The notes below the pieces were generated by a model that was not told the DNA's origin, did no database searches, and was given only the letters and a program-made list of their open reading frames with translations. A program made the position numbers and the translations under genes. From NCBI RefSeq assembly GCF_024734895.1, contig NZ_CP091430.1, positions 3,180,501 through 3,244,500 of the forward strand: a stretch of DNA of 64,000 nucleotides, written 5' to 3'. This DNA comes from Paenibacillus spongiae (GTDB lineage: Bacteria; Bacillota; Bacilli; Paenibacillales; Paenibacillaceae). Shown here piece after piece: positions 1 through 8,733 of this stretch (positions are counted from its first letter, which is position 1; each line of letters opens with the position of its first letter).

Positions 1-1
1 C

Positions 2-520
2 ATGACCATCCGCAAGCCGATCGTGGATTTTTCAGAGGATGAATGGGACTATATCTTCAATACGAATTTGAAGTCGCTGTACTACTTTGCCAAGGAGGCC
101 GGCAGAATCATGCTGGCGCGCCAATCGGGCGCTGTTGTGAACATCTCGTCGATTCACGCCTTGGGCGGCATACCGCGCAGGCTGCCTTATTCCGTATCGA
201 AGGCAGCCGTCGACAGCTTTACGAGGACATTGGCCTGCGAATGGGCACTGGACGGCATCCGCGTGAATACGGTCACGCCGGGGTATATCCTGACAGACGG
301 GCTCAAGTCTGCATTCGAATCAGGGGCTCTGGATCAAGAGGACATGGTCCGTAGAACGCCGGTCGGTCATCTCGGGACGCCTGAGAATATCGCGGATGCG
401 GTTCTGTTCCTGTGCTCTCCGCGCGCTTCTTTTATTACTGGAACCACGCTTTATGTCGATGGCGGCTATGCTGCGTATCACGGACCGGAACGATTACCTT
501 ATATTCGGCCGCAGGAGTAG
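2..520 (+). CDS. SDR family NAD(P)-dependent oxidoreductase, 5' end outside the window
   Basis: Short-chain dehydrogenase/reductase that would oxidise an alcohol or hydroxy group with NAD(P). The visible 172 residues are the C-terminal two thirds. The catalytic Ser lies in NISSIHA and the Tyr/Lys pair in PYSVSKAA, followed by the IRVNTVTPG loop and the C-terminal ITGTTLYVDGGYA signature. The N-terminal Gly-rich cofactor motif is missing, so the Met at base 2 is internal and the gene continues leftwards. It lies 230 bp before the E2 gene on the same strand and probably belongs to the same catabolic unit. The substrate is unknown; sugar or polyol alcohols are plausible by family. Confidence 0.9.
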   Translation: MTIRKPIVDFSEDEWDYIFNTNLKSLYYFAKEAGRIMLARQSGAVVNISSIHALGGIPRRLPYSVSKAAVDSFTRTLACEWALDGIRVNTVTPGYILTDGLKSAFESGALDQEDMVRRTPVGHLGTPENIADAVLFLCSPRASFITGTTLYVDGGYAAYHGPERLPYIRPQE

Positions 521-749
521 GCATCGTTAACCTGCTCTTGCCAGGGTGGGTGATCCATTGCAATTGGGGGAAAGGTAAACCTGTTTTCTCAGCAAATTCA
601 TCCTTCTATGTATAAGAACGTCCCGCGGCGACCCTGAAGACGAATCTTGTTCGAGTTCAATTCTTGCTAGATTACGGGAGTAAGGTAGCTTCTCTGTTCC
701 GGAAAGCTGCCTTGCCAACCTCAATCCTATCATACAGAAGGAGGTCCAT

Positions 750-2021
750 ATGTCGACGAGTGTTGTGATTCCATCGCTTGGCTTGACGATGGAAGAAGGA
801 GTCATCGTGGAGTGGCTGTATCAAGAAGGCGATCAGGTACAGAAGGACGAACCGATTGTGGCGATCGAAACCGACAAAGCCGTGATGGAAGTTACTGCGC
901 CGGCAAGCGGTCTGTTAGGTTGTATTACAGCGAAACCGGGCGATTCCATTCCTGTCGGTGAACAAATTGCAATGATCTATTCCGAGAACGATTATGCAGC
1001 CGTTCAAGACCATGCGTCACAATCCGCGAATGCCGAAGCCTCCGCTGTCGCTGCTCCTATTCTGGGCATGTCTGAGATGCAAGCTTCAGCAGAAGCTATA
1101 CATTATGCGATAGCGGATAATCAGGACGAATACCAAGAAGAGGAAGGATTGATTAAAGCTTCTCCGGCTGCGAAGAAGCTGGCTAGAGAAGGCGGAATCG
1201 ATCTAAGCTTGGTGACGGGAAGAGGTCCGGGCGGAAGAATAATAGAGTCGGACGTTCTCGCCTATCAAACCCATATGCCGAAAGCAGCTTCGACAGATGT
1301 ACAGTCGCCGCAGTTCTCGGAGTATACGAACCAAACGGGGGTCACGGGAATGAGAGGGGCGATTGCCAAGCGGATGGTAGCCTCGCATCTGACCACCGCA
1401 CCGGTAACGCTGTTCATGGAGGTGCGCATGGATGAAGCGGTACGCTTGCGGACGCAGATGAATGCCGGACTCAACCGGAATAAAGCTTACACGATCTCCT
1501 ATGATGCGATATTCGCGAAGGCGTCAGCGATCGCACTGCAGGATCATCGGATGCTGCAAGCCCAGTGGAAGGATGACCGGTTGTTCCATCCGGATGGAAT
1601 CCACATCGGGATTGCGGTTGCGCTGCCGGATGGTCTTGTCGTTCCTGTCGTGCGGGATGCCGATAAGCGTTCGCTATTCTCCGTCGCCAAGGAGGTCCGG
1701 AGCTTGGCCGATACGGCCAAGAAGGAACCGCTTCGTCCGGAAGCGACAAGCGGGGGCACGTTCACGATTACGAATTTAGGCCAATATCCAGTTACAGGCT
1801 TCACGCCGGTTATTAACCATCCGGAAGCCGCTATTCTCGGAATCGGGGCAATCGTCCAGAAACCGGTTATCGATCAAGACAAAATTGTAATCGCATACAT
1901 GGCAGAGCTCAGCTTGACCTTCGATCACCGGATCGTCGATGGCGCGCCTGCGGCAGCATTCCTCGAGCAGATCAAAACCTTGGTCGAGCAGCCGTATCAA
2001 TTATTTCTTGAGCATGAATGA
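750..2021 (+). CDS. Dihydrolipoamide acyltransferase (E2) of a 2-oxo-acid dehydrogenase complex
   Basis: Core E2 subunit that takes the acyl group from E1 on a swinging lipoyl arm and passes it to CoA. The lipoyl domain covers about residues 1-77, with the lipoyl-lysine in ETDKAVMEV (Lys43). A peripheral subunit-binding domain lies near 135-172 (KASPAAKKLAREGG to GPGGRI). The catalytic domain is about 190-423, with the active-site motif DHRIVDG near residue 393. The 423-residue length is usual for a one-lipoyl E2. The ATG follows AAGGAGG at a good distance. The E1 genes follow, but no E3 gene is present, so the subunit-binding domain presumably docks an E3 encoded elsewhere. Substrate (pyruvate, acetoin or another oxo-acid) cannot be fixed from sequence. 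Confidence 0.93.
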   Translation: MSTSVVIPSLGLTMEEGVIVEWLYQEGDQVQKDEPIVAIETDKAVMEVTAPASGLLGCITAKPGDSIPVGEQIAMIYSENDYAAVQDHASQSANAEASAVAAPILGMSEMQASAEAIHYAIADNQDEYQEEEGLIKASPAAKKLAREGGIDLSLVTGRGPGGRIIESDVLAYQTHMPKAASTDVQSPQFSEYTNQTGVTGMRGAIAKRMVASHLTTAPVTLFMEVRMDEAVRLRTQMNAGLNRNKAYTISYDAIFAKASAIALQDHRMLQAQWKDDRLFHPDGIHIGIAVALPDGLVVPVVRDADKRSLFSVAKEVRSLADTAKKEPLRPEATSGGTFTITNLGQYPVTGFTPVINHPEAAILGIGAIVQKPVIDQDKIVIAYMAELSLTFDHRIVDGAPAAAFLEQIKTLVEQPYQLFLEHE

Positions 2022-2070
2022 ATCGCGTTTCGGTAGCGATCTGCCAGGAACGTAGGCTGATTAAGCACAG

Positions 2071-2203
2071 GCTTCCGAAGCTAGTTTTGTTTCGAAGAAT
2101 CTCGAGGATGCATATACTTCACAAAACTTATGCGTAAGCTTCCGAAGTTAGTTTTGTTACGAAGAAACTCGAGGAAGCTTACACTTCACAAAACTTATAG
2201 GAG
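2071..2203 (+). repeat. Two tandem 67-bp repeats ending in the ribosome site of the next gene
   Basis: Two copies, starting at 2071 and 2138, begin with GCTTCCGAAG, continue into AGTTTTGTT and CGAAGAA, and end in CACAAAACTTAT. The second copy runs directly into TAGGAG, the ribosome site of the E1alpha gene. AGTTTTGT can pair with ACAAAACT just upstream of that site. The core is the same as in the 68-bp array at 34775-35064, which also ends in the ribosome site of a following gene. A role in mRNA structure or translation is inference. Confidence 0.8.
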
Positions 2204-2211
2204 TGATTCGC

Positions 2212-3240
2212 TTGTCTATCTCATCCCAAGATGCCCGGCAAGAGGGACGCTATTCTTTCGATTCATTCGATTCGCAATTGCTGAAGCGGTTTCTGAAGGA
2301 AATGCTCCGCATCCGCGTCTTCGAGCAGCGCGCGGAGGAGCTGACGCTGAGCGGCAAAGTCGTGGGCGGCGTTCATCTTGCCATCGGGCAAGAAGCAGTT
2401 GCCGTCGGGGTCATGATGGCGCTCAAGGAAGAGGACTATGTCACCGGACCGCACCGCGGACATCATATCCTGATTGCTAAGGGTCTGGAAACGTCCAAAC
2501 TGATGGCCGAGCTGCTGGGCAAAGAAACCGGTATCGTCGGCGGCCGCGGAGGAAGCATGCACATGGCGGATGCTTCCAAGGGGATGCTTGGCGTCAACGG
2601 CATCGTCGGCGCATCCATCGTCATAGCTACCGGCGCCGCCTTTACCGCGCAGTATCTGATTCGCGACCAAGCGGCGGTTGCCTTCTTCGGCGACGGGGGA
2701 GCGAACAAAGGCCAATTCCACGAAAGCCTCAACATGGCTTCGATCTTCAAGCTGCCGGCTATCTATGTCTGTGAGAATAATCAATACGCCGTCGAGACGT
2801 CCGTCGAATACTCAACGGCTGCCGAGCATATTGCCGATCGCGGTGCCGGATATCGGATGCCGGGAGTGATCGTCGACGGCTTGGATGTTCTGGATGTTTA
2901 TTCGGCTGCCAAGGAGGCGCGCCTTCGTGCAGGGAGCGGCGAAGGACCGACCTTGATCGAGGCGAAGACCTACCGGTTCAAAGGGCATTCGATCGGCGAT
3001 TTAGAGAATTACAGAACCAGAGAAGAAGTCCAAGAGTGGATGAAGAATGATCCGATCATAAGACTGAAGCTGAGTATGGAAGAATTGGGCTTGCTGGATG
3101 AGAACGGATGGAACGCCATGAAAACCGAGGTTGAACAGGAAATCGAGGCTGCCGTTCAATTCGCGGTGAACAGCCCTGAGCCAAATGTGGAAACGGTCAT
3201 GGACCATAATTTCTCGGCGGAGGTTACTGAACATGCGTGA
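2212..3240 (+). CDS. 2-oxo-acid dehydrogenase E1 component, alpha subunit (acetoin/pyruvate type)
   Basis: Thiamine-diphosphate-dependent E1alpha that, with E1beta, decarboxylates a 2-oxo acid (or cleaves acetoin) and acylates the lipoyl group of E2. The ThDP/Mg motif GDGGANKG...HES...ENNQYA is intact near residues 160-190, and GPHRGHH and GGRGGSMHM fit the family. The TTG at 2212 is preferred because TAGGAG (2198-2203) stands about 8 bp before it; the GTG at 2203 overlaps that site. This gives 342 residues, normal for the family. It follows the E2 gene after 190 bp of repeat DNA and overlaps the E1beta gene by 8 bp, so the two E1 subunits are translationally coupled. Confidence 0.93.
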   Translation: MSISSQDARQEGRYSFDSFDSQLLKRFLKEMLRIRVFEQRAEELTLSGKVVGGVHLAIGQEAVAVGVMMALKEEDYVTGPHRGHHILIAKGLETSKLMAELLGKETGIVGGRGGSMHMADASKGMLGVNGIVGASIVIATGAAFTAQYLIRDQAAVAFFGDGGANKGQFHESLNMASIFKLPAIYVCENNQYAVETSVEYSTAAEHIADRGAGYRMPGVIVDGLDVLDVYSAAKEARLRAGSGEGPTLIEAKTYRFKGHSIGDLENYRTREEVQEWMKNDPIIRLKLSMEELGLLDENGWNAMKTEVEQEIEAAVQFAVNSPEPNVETVMDHNFSAEVTEHA

Positions 3241-4219
3241 ACTAACATATGCATCAGCATACGCGGAAGCGATTCGAGAGGAGATGGAGCGGGATCCGAA
3301 TATCTTCGTGCTCGGGACGGATATCCGCATCCGCGGCGGGCATTTCGGTCAATTGAAGGATATCGGCAAGACGTTCGGACATAAGCGTGTTGTCGATACT
3401 CCGATATCCGAGGCGGCTATGGTCGGCATGTCGCTGGGGGCTGCGCTAACCGGACTTCGTCCGATCTGCGACCTGAACTTCGAGGATTTCTATCTTGGCG
3501 CGATGGATGAGGTCGTGAATCAAATTGCGAAGGTGCAGTACAAATTCAACGGTCAATTCAAGTGTCCGGTTATTATCCGCGCTTCAAGCGGCGCAGCCAG
3601 ATCGACCGGTCCGCAGCATTCTCAATCCTTCGAAGCCTGGTTCGCGCATACGCCGGGACTGTACGTTGCCATGCCTTCCACGCCGGAAGATATTAAGGGT
3701 CTGATGAAGACCGCTCTGCGCGGCAGCAATCCGGTTATCTTCTCCACGCATAAGATGCTGAGCAGTCTGAAGGGCCATGTGCCTGAGCATGACTACGCGA
3801 TCCCTTTCGGTCAAGCGAAGATCGTGAAGCCGGGGAGCGATGTGACCATCGCGACCTATTCGATCATGGTCTCCAAATCGCTGCAGGCAGCGGCGGTATT
3901 GGAGAAGCAGGGCATATCCGCGGAGGTCATCGATCTAAGGACGATCGCCCCGCTGGATCTGGATAGGATCGCTCAATCCGTGCGAAAGACCAAGCGCCTC
4001 GTTATCGCACACGAAGCGTATCGCCACGGCGGTATTGGCGCAGAAATCGCCGCATCCATCGGCGAGACGGTGTTCGATTATTTGGATGCTCCGATAATGC
4101 GCGTTGGCAGCAAGCATTCTGTCATGCCGGTTTCGCCGATTCTTCAGGATGCCATCACGCCTAATCAGAATGACGTTATCGCAGCCGTAAACTCTGTCAT
4201 GGAAGGCGTGAAAGTATGA
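3233..4219 (+). CDS. 2-oxo-acid dehydrogenase E1 component, beta subunit
   Basis: Beta chain of the E1 heterotetramer; it completes the ThDP site. The ATG at 3233 (start MRELTYASAY) is chosen over an upstream Met because GGCGGAGG stands just before it and the family begins there; the product is 328 residues. Family features include DTPISEAAMVGMSLGAA, the GP-QHSQSFEAWFAHTPGL region and the C-terminal transketolase domain with VIDLRTIAPLD and HEAYRHGGIG. The start overlaps the end of E1alpha and its TGA overlaps the ATG of the next gene, so the three genes form one translational unit. Confidence 0.93.
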   Translation: MRELTYASAYAEAIREEMERDPNIFVLGTDIRIRGGHFGQLKDIGKTFGHKRVVDTPISEAAMVGMSLGAALTGLRPICDLNFEDFYLGAMDEVVNQIAKVQYKFNGQFKCPVIIRASSGAARSTGPQHSQSFEAWFAHTPGLYVAMPSTPEDIKGLMKTALRGSNPVIFSTHKMLSSLKGHVPEHDYAIPFGQAKIVKPGSDVTIATYSIMVSKSLQAAAVLEKQGISAEVIDLRTIAPLDLDRIAQSVRKTKRLVIAHEAYRHGGIGAEIAASIGETVFDYLDAPIMRVGSKHSVMPVSPILQDAITPNQNDVIAAVNSVMEGVKV

Positions 4220-5184
4220 AGATCGTCTATTTGAACACGAACTACGAAGATTCGCATATTGAAGAGAAGCATATCCATGCAGCCGGTATGCAGCTTCACG
4301 TTCATAACGGCTTGAAGCCAAGCGAATTCGCACCGGCCGTGGAAGATGCCGATGCCCTCGTTGTTGCCTTGGAGAAGGTTGACCGTAACCTGCTTGACGG
4401 CATGCCGAAGCTGAGGGTAATCGGCAGGATGGGGGTCGGCATCGACAGTGTGGACATTGAAGCTGCGAGCAAGCGCGGCATTCCGGTCATTAATGTGCCG
4501 GATTATTGTATCGAAGAAGTGGCGCTGCAAGCCGTCAGTATGATTCTGGCCGCCCACCGTAAGCTTGTTCCCGCTCAGACCATCGTGAAGGACGGACGGT
4601 GGGACAATAATGAGCTGAAGCCGATTCAAGCGTTGTCGGGATTGACGCTCGGCCTGATTGGAATGGGCCGGATCGGCAACAAGGTCATTGAATACATGAG
4701 AGCATTCGGCCTTCGTATCGCCGTTAGCGATCCTTTCTTGCGAGCGGACCAGGTACCAACAGGGGTAGAGCTCTTATCCTTCGAGGAACTGCTTAAGGAA
4801 GCGGACATCCTGTCCATTCATTGTCCGCTTACACCGGAGACGAAGCATATCATTAATCGCGATACGCTAGCGTTAATGAAGAAGCAGCCGATTATCGTCA
4901 ACGTTTCGCGCGGCGGCATGATCAATGAGCAGGATTTGGCAGAAGGCTTGGATAACGGACAAATCCGTTATGCGGCACTCGATGTACTGAATCAAGAGCC
5001 GCCAGATATCGGCCATCCGCTTATCCATCATCCAAAGGCGCTCATTACGAACCATATAGCCTGGTATTCCGTGGAAGCCGAGATTCGTTTGCGGGAAATG
5101 TCGGTTACCAGGGTGATCGATTATTTGGAAGGCCGTCCTGTCCCGACGATTGTCAATGCGAAGGGATTGGAGGCACTGAAGTGA
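4216..5184 (+). CDS. D-2-hydroxyacid dehydrogenase (NAD-dependent, CtBP/phosphoglycerate-dehydrogenase type)
   Basis: Interconverts a D-2-hydroxy acid and the 2-oxo acid with NAD(H). The nucleotide-binding motif is GLIGMGRIG near residue 150. The catalytic Arg is in VNVSRGG, the Glu in VLNQEPPD and the His in TNHIAWYS, a spacing typical of the C-terminal-binding-protein branch. At 322 residues it lacks the regulatory ACT domain of SerA, so serine synthesis is unlikely. The ATG overlaps the E1beta stop (ATGA). Its place in the operon suggests that it produces or consumes the oxo-acid used by the E1/E2 complex; that link is inference. Confidence 0.9.
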   Translation: MKIVYLNTNYEDSHIEEKHIHAAGMQLHVHNGLKPSEFAPAVEDADALVVALEKVDRNLLDGMPKLRVIGRMGVGIDSVDIEAASKRGIPVINVPDYCIEEVALQAVSMILAAHRKLVPAQTIVKDGRWDNNELKPIQALSGLTLGLIGMGRIGNKVIEYMRAFGLRIAVSDPFLRADQVPTGVELLSFEELLKEADILSIHCPLTPETKHIINRDTLALMKKQPIIVNVSRGGMINEQDLAEGLDNGQIRYAALDVLNQEPPDIGHPLIHHPKALITNHIAWYSVEAEIRLREMSVTRVIDYLEGRPVPTIVNAKGLEALK

Positions 5185-5244
5185 GGCAGCTCTTGCCGTG
5201 GAGGGCAGGGCATCCATATCTAGTCTAGGAAGGCGGTGTCATCA

Positions 5245-6258
5245 TTGGGAGAATCGATTGTCGATTATGAGACGCTGACTGATTTATGCATCAAAAAGTT
5301 TATGCAGCTCAACGTGCCTGCCGATCACGCCCGGATAAGCGCCGAGGTTCTGGTGCATGCCAATTTGCGCGGCGTGGATTCCCACGGCATTATGCGTATG
5401 GAGCACTATATCAACAAGATCACTCAAGGGGGGATAAAGCCCAATCCGCATATTACGTTCCAAGAAACCGGACCGGTAACCGCGCTCGTCGATGGCGACG
5501 ACGGTTTGGGACATGTCGTAGCTTACAAGGCGATGGAAGAAGCGATTCGGCTTGCGCAGGAGAAGGGAGTAGGGATGGTTGGCGCCGTCAACAGCAGCCA
5601 TTGCGGTGCGCTGTCCTACTTTGTACAGATGGCCGCAGAGCATAATCTGATCGGCATCGTCATGTCCAACACGGATAAGGCTGTCGTTCCGTTCGGCGGC
5701 AAAGCGAAATTCTTCGGCACGAATCCGATGGCATTCGGGTTTCCGGCAAGAAGAAATCCGTCCATCATATTGGATATGGCGACGAGCACGGTAGCTTTCG
5801 GCAAAGTATTCGATTATAGGCTAAGGAACGAGCCGATCCCGCCGAATTGGGGAGTGGATAGAGAGGGCAGATCGGTGACCGATCCGCATCAGGTCGAATC
5901 GATGCTTCACTTCGGCGGCGCCAAAGGCTTCGGACTGGCGATGGTCGTGGACATTTTCTCGTCCATATTGCTCGGTGCGGCCTTCGGCCCCCATGTGAGT
6001 CTGATGTATGGCGGGGATCTGTCGCAGCCAAGAAAGTTAGGTCAATATTTCTGTGTCGTCAATCCGTCCTTCTTCACGGATCTGGAAGGCTTCCTGGATC
6101 AGATCGATCAGATGATCGATGACATCCATGCCGCGCCTCCCGCGGAGGGCTACACACGTGTAATGGTCCCCGGCGAACCGGAAACGAGGCAAGAAGCCAA
6201 ACGCAGGGAGCACGGCATTCCGATACCGGGTGAATGTTTCGCCTATTTGAACGGTTAA
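5245..6258 (+). CDS. Ldh/MDH2-family oxidoreductase, close to ureidoglycolate dehydrogenase (AllD)
   Basis: NAD(P)-dependent 2-hydroxyacid or ureidoglycolate-type dehydrogenase of the malate/L-lactate/AllD fold. Family hallmarks: the Asp/His catalytic region RGVDSHGIMRME, NSSHCGALSYFVQMA, VVPFGG, FFGTNPMAFGFP and LDMATSTVAFGKV. The stretch FGPHVSLMYGGDL...LGQYFCVVNP aligns by memory better with AllD than with malate dehydrogenase. TTG 5245 is preferred because AGGAAGG lies about 11 bp upstream; GTG 5236 is only 2 bp from it and would add three residues. No other allantoin gene is visible, so a different hydroxyacid substrate is likely. Confidence 0.87.
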   Translation: MGESIVDYETLTDLCIKKFMQLNVPADHARISAEVLVHANLRGVDSHGIMRMEHYINKITQGGIKPNPHITFQETGPVTALVDGDDGLGHVVAYKAMEEAIRLAQEKGVGMVGAVNSSHCGALSYFVQMAAEHNLIGIVMSNTDKAVVPFGGKAKFFGTNPMAFGFPARRNPSIILDMATSTVAFGKVFDYRLRNEPIPPNWGVDREGRSVTDPHQVESMLHFGGAKGFGLAMVVDIFSSILLGAAFGPHVSLMYGGDLSQPRKLGQYFCVVNPSFFTDLEGFLDQIDQMIDDIHAAPPAEGYTRVMVPGEPETRQEAKRREHGIPIPGECFAYLNG

Positions 6259-6265
6259 CCGGATA

Positions 6266-6319
6266 GGGCAAGCGATGAAGCAGATGAAGACTGCTTTATT
6301 GCTTGCCCTTTCTATTTTT
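6266..6319 (+). terminator. Rho-independent terminator of the dehydrogenase operon
   Basis: GGGCAAGC pairs with GCTTGCCC around an inner AAGCA/TGCTT hairpin and is followed by TTTCTATTTTT. It stands directly after the AllD-like gene. Confidence 0.88.
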
Positions 6320-6464
6320 CACATGGCTGTATTAGTGTTCAAGCAAATATTCGCAGCATGATTGGATCGGGTTCCGTGACGTGGTCAGCAAGGGATAGAG
6401 AATACGGCGTCGAATAAGACAAATATGCTGGTCGCTTCCTGCCTGTTGACTTTACTTTAATGAG

Positions 6465-7331
6465 GTGTCGGAAATAAAGAGAATTCTCATATTTCTGCTT
6501 CTATTGCTTCTATTTTTTGTGGGAAAGACTTTTTTGAAGGATTTGATATGGCTCTTGCTCCTGCTGGAGACGAGTATCGCTAGTTATGTTGTGTACGCTA
6601 TTGTGAAAAGTATTATTCGTTATAAAAATAACAATAGGACTCCGAACCGTAATTTACTTGAGGTTATGAGAACGATACTTGAACCGAAGTTAGGAAAAGG
6701 TTTTCTCTTAGAAGCTGTCCTAACCGAACTTGGTGTTTTGTACTATTCGATCGTCGTGTGGTTTCGAAAACCTCGTGAAGAAACGCAAGGCGTCTTTACG
6801 TATCATAAAACTTCACAGATCAAAACCGTTATTATCGTATTTTCAATCCTGATCGCTGGAGAAGGGATGCTGCTTCATTTCCTAATACAAAGATGGAATG
6901 ACGCTGCTGCTTGGATTCTAACCGTACTGAATTTTTACGCTTTATTGTACATGATCGGGCTCTATAATTCAGTCAGATTCACGCCCCATGTGATTAAAGA
7001 AGGGAAAATAATGATTCACCAAGGTTTTCAAAGTCGCATTGAAGTGGATATTGAACATATCAAAAGCATACATAAAGCGAAAGAAAGCGAATTTGGGGTG
7101 AAAATTCCGGACGATACCTATTACGCTTTGTTTAAGATCGATTCGCCACAGATTGAACTGATGTTAAAGGAACCAGCACGAATGAGAGCAGCTTATGGTC
7201 GAAATAAATATGTAACATCGATTATCTTTAGGGCAGATGAGCCGATTAAAATGATGGATGAGATACATTCGAGAATGAATCGCGATCATTCACTAGATGC
7301 AAAGAAACACGATCAACGATCGGGTGCATGA
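6465..7331 (+). CDS. Hypothetical membrane protein
   Basis: I do not recognise the family. The 288-residue product starts with a very hydrophobic segment (residues 6-24), has a second at about 27-47, and two more near 122-141 and 150-168. The C-terminal 110 residues are soluble and mixed in charge (HIKSIHKAKESEF, IMIHQGFQSRIEVDIEHI), a pattern like a PH-like or DUF-type cytoplasmic domain after membrane helices. The GTG start has only a short GAGG beside it. The gene is AT-rich compared with the operon before it and stands alone after a terminator. Confidence 0.7.
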   Translation: MSEIKRILIFLLLLLLFFVGKTFLKDLIWLLLLLETSIASYVVYAIVKSIIRYKNNNRTPNRNLLEVMRTILEPKLGKGFLLEAVLTELGVLYYSIVVWFRKPREETQGVFTYHKTSQIKTVIIVFSILIAGEGMLLHFLIQRWNDAAAWILTVLNFYALLYMIGLYNSVRFTPHVIKEGKIMIHQGFQSRIEVDIEHIKSIHKAKESEFGVKIPDDTYYALFKIDSPQIELMLKEPARMRAAYGRNKYVTSIIFRADEPIKMMDEIHSRMNRDHSLDAKKHDQRSGA

Positions 7332-7339
7332 GTCGAGGT

Positions 7340-7669
7340 TTATTCGTTTACTGAATAGGCAGCGGGAATCTCTCCATCCGAGTAATAACGGATTGATTTC
7401 CCCTTCCTTTGAGCGTACTCGATTTCTTTTCTCGTGCTGCTGCCGATGTAGCCATCAACGTCAATAACGTATATATCGTCGGAAATATCGATTTTTCTCA
7501 AATGGAGCTCGCCCAATAAACCAGCTTGTTCTTCCGTTAGTTCGAAGCCTTCGCTCTGTTCAAAGAAGGCCAGGCTTATCACGATGTTACCTTGAAGCGT
7601 AAGAAAAGCATTGGCTTTCTCGAATTGTTGCTTGAATTTGGTGGATCCGCATAACGTTATCACGCGCAT
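7340..7669 (-). CDS. Nucleoside 2-deoxyribosyltransferase-like protein
   Basis: Small 109-residue protein of the nucleoside deoxyribosyltransferase/TIR-like fold. It opens with ITLCGSTKFKQQFEKAN, the Gly-Ser-Thr loop of this superfamily. It carries DDIYVIDVDGYIGSSTRKEIEYAQRKGK, where the Asp and the Gly-x-x-x-Glu helix match the substrate-binding end. The ATG follows AAAGGAT. Members of this size are common in Firmicutes as proteins of unknown substrate, so transfer of deoxyribose is only inferred. It is convergent with the membrane-protein gene, 8 bp away, with no clear terminator between them. Confidence 0.8.
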   Translation of the reverse strand: MRVITLCGSTKFKQQFEKANAFLTLQGNIVISLAFFEQSEGFELTEEQAGLLGELHLRKIDISDDIYVIDVDGYIGSSTRKEIEYAQRKGKSIRYYSDGEIPAAYSVNE

Positions 7670-7736
7670 GATGATATCCTTTCTCTGCTAACCGCAATAT
7701 GAATTTGGCTCTGTTTTCATTTCTTGTTGATTTTCG

Positions 7737-7769
7737 ACCAAAAGAAAACCGCCCACTGAAAAGGCGGTT
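7737..7769 (-). terminator. Terminator for the minus-strand VOC gene
   Basis: AACCGCC pairs with GGCGGTT around CACTGAAAA; read on the minus strand the hairpin is followed by TTCTTTT. It lies about 100 bp beyond the VOC gene at 7876-8265. Confidence 0.8.
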
Positions 7770-7875
7770 AATCCAACTATCGTTTCCGATGTTCAACGAT
7801 TTTGTGGTGCGGATCGCCGCTCTGTAAGAAATGGGAAATTTTTTTTGCGATATTATACTAAAAATAAGAATTGAC

Positions 7876-8265
7876 TTAAAGAGGGTGTTTGTATAGTTCA
7901 ATCACATTGCCATCGGGATCGCATAAATGGGCAACTCTGGCATTCCAGGCTCGCCGATCGTGAGGCTCGTGAAGGAGTACCGCCCCTTTATCTTTTAAAC
8001 GGGAACAAACGTCATCGACTTGGTCAACAGAAAAAGCAAGTAAAAATTTCGATTGTGATGCTCCATCGGTTGGAAGATTGTTTTCTCCAATCACTTCTGC
8101 CATGTTTTCACGGGAAAAAATTTCGATTTTGGTTTCGCCGGTATTAAACGATGCGAACTGCATCTCCTCAGAGGAAAATCCCAATGGAAACTCCATCACG
8201 TCTCTGTAAAACGCTACACTTTTTTCAAAGTTTTTTACCAATAGTCTAACTTGCGACAGTTTCAC
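7876..8265 (-). CDS. VOC family protein (glyoxalase/bleomycin-resistance fold)
   Basis: A 129-residue vicinal-oxygen-chelate protein. The two-repeat fold is recognisable from KLSQVRLLVKNFEKSVAFYRDVMEFPLG at the start and from RVAHLCDPDGNVIELYKH at the end, with metal-ligand-type residues in each half. It begins with GTG behind GGGAAGG. Such proteins act as dioxygenases, glyoxalases or drug-binding proteins, and the sequence does not decide which. It is monocistronic, closed by the hairpin at 7737-7769. Confidence 0.85.
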   Translation of the reverse strand: MKLSQVRLLVKNFEKSVAFYRDVMEFPLGFSSEEMQFASFNTGETKIEIFSRENMAEVIGENNLPTDGASQSKFLLAFSVDQVDDVCSRLKDKGAVLLHEPHDRRAWNARVAHLCDPDGNVIELYKHPL

Positions 8266-8537
8266 CTTCCCACTACCTTTCTGTACAAAATGGGGGCAAC
8301 CCGAAATTACAAGGGTTTCCTATATTTCCTATACCCAGTTTAACATAATCATGAAAACCTATATTGTAATAACACGACAACTTGCCTTTTTTTTGATGTT
8401 CGGTTCCCCGAGGTTGTCTCAACTAATCTGCCATTTAGTTAAGGAAGAAAAAGAAGTTCTGCGAAGATTGGTGTTTGTCTCATTTACAATAAACTGGCAA
8501 GGTGCGACCAGCATATTTTCTTATCCGGCGTTGTGTT

Positions 8538-8562
8538 CCGCCTTATTATGAGGCGGTTTTTT
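8538..8562 (+). terminator. Orphan rho-independent terminator
   Basis: CCGCCT pairs with AGGCGG around TATTATG, followed by six T. No convincing upstream gene exists within 250 bp. Confidence 0.75.
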
Positions 8563-8703
8563 ATTGTCCCTGCCTATCGATGCGGCCGCTGTATCGATAT
8601 CTTGCTGTTACGTGATTGAAAGCATACAACAAGCCGTATACAAGGGTATACTGTGAAGAGGAGTTCATGTCTAGCAGCCAAACAAAATGTAGGCGGGGAG
8701 GAA

Positions 8704-8721
8704 ATGCTCTCTTGAGAGCAT
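8704..8721. promoter_or_regulatory. Perfect palindrome in the radical SAM leader
   Basis: ATGCTCTC and GAGAGCAT are exact inverted repeats separated by TT. The palindrome starts one base after a strong GGGGAGGA site and contains an ATG that opens the mini-ORF MLS*. A second mini-ORF, MTRLL*, begins at 8720 and its TGA overlaps the ATG of the radical SAM gene. It could act as an operator or a translational control hairpin. Confidence 0.5.
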
Positions 8722-8733
8722 GACGCGATTGTT

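Larger units (their letters stand above)
8266..8733. other. Intergenic region with a terminator and a palindromic leader, no supported gene
   Basis: This 468-bp gap holds a plus-strand terminator at 8538-8562 with no recognisable gene before it, which suggests a lost or very small transcript. A plus-strand reading frame at 8351-8551 shows no family resemblance and no ribosome site. The last 35 bp form the leader of the radical SAM gene. Confidence 0.5.

Noticed and set aside
8351-8551. Open frame of 66 codons before an orphan terminator
   Set aside because: No ribosome site, no family resemblance, and it runs into the terminator hairpin itself.
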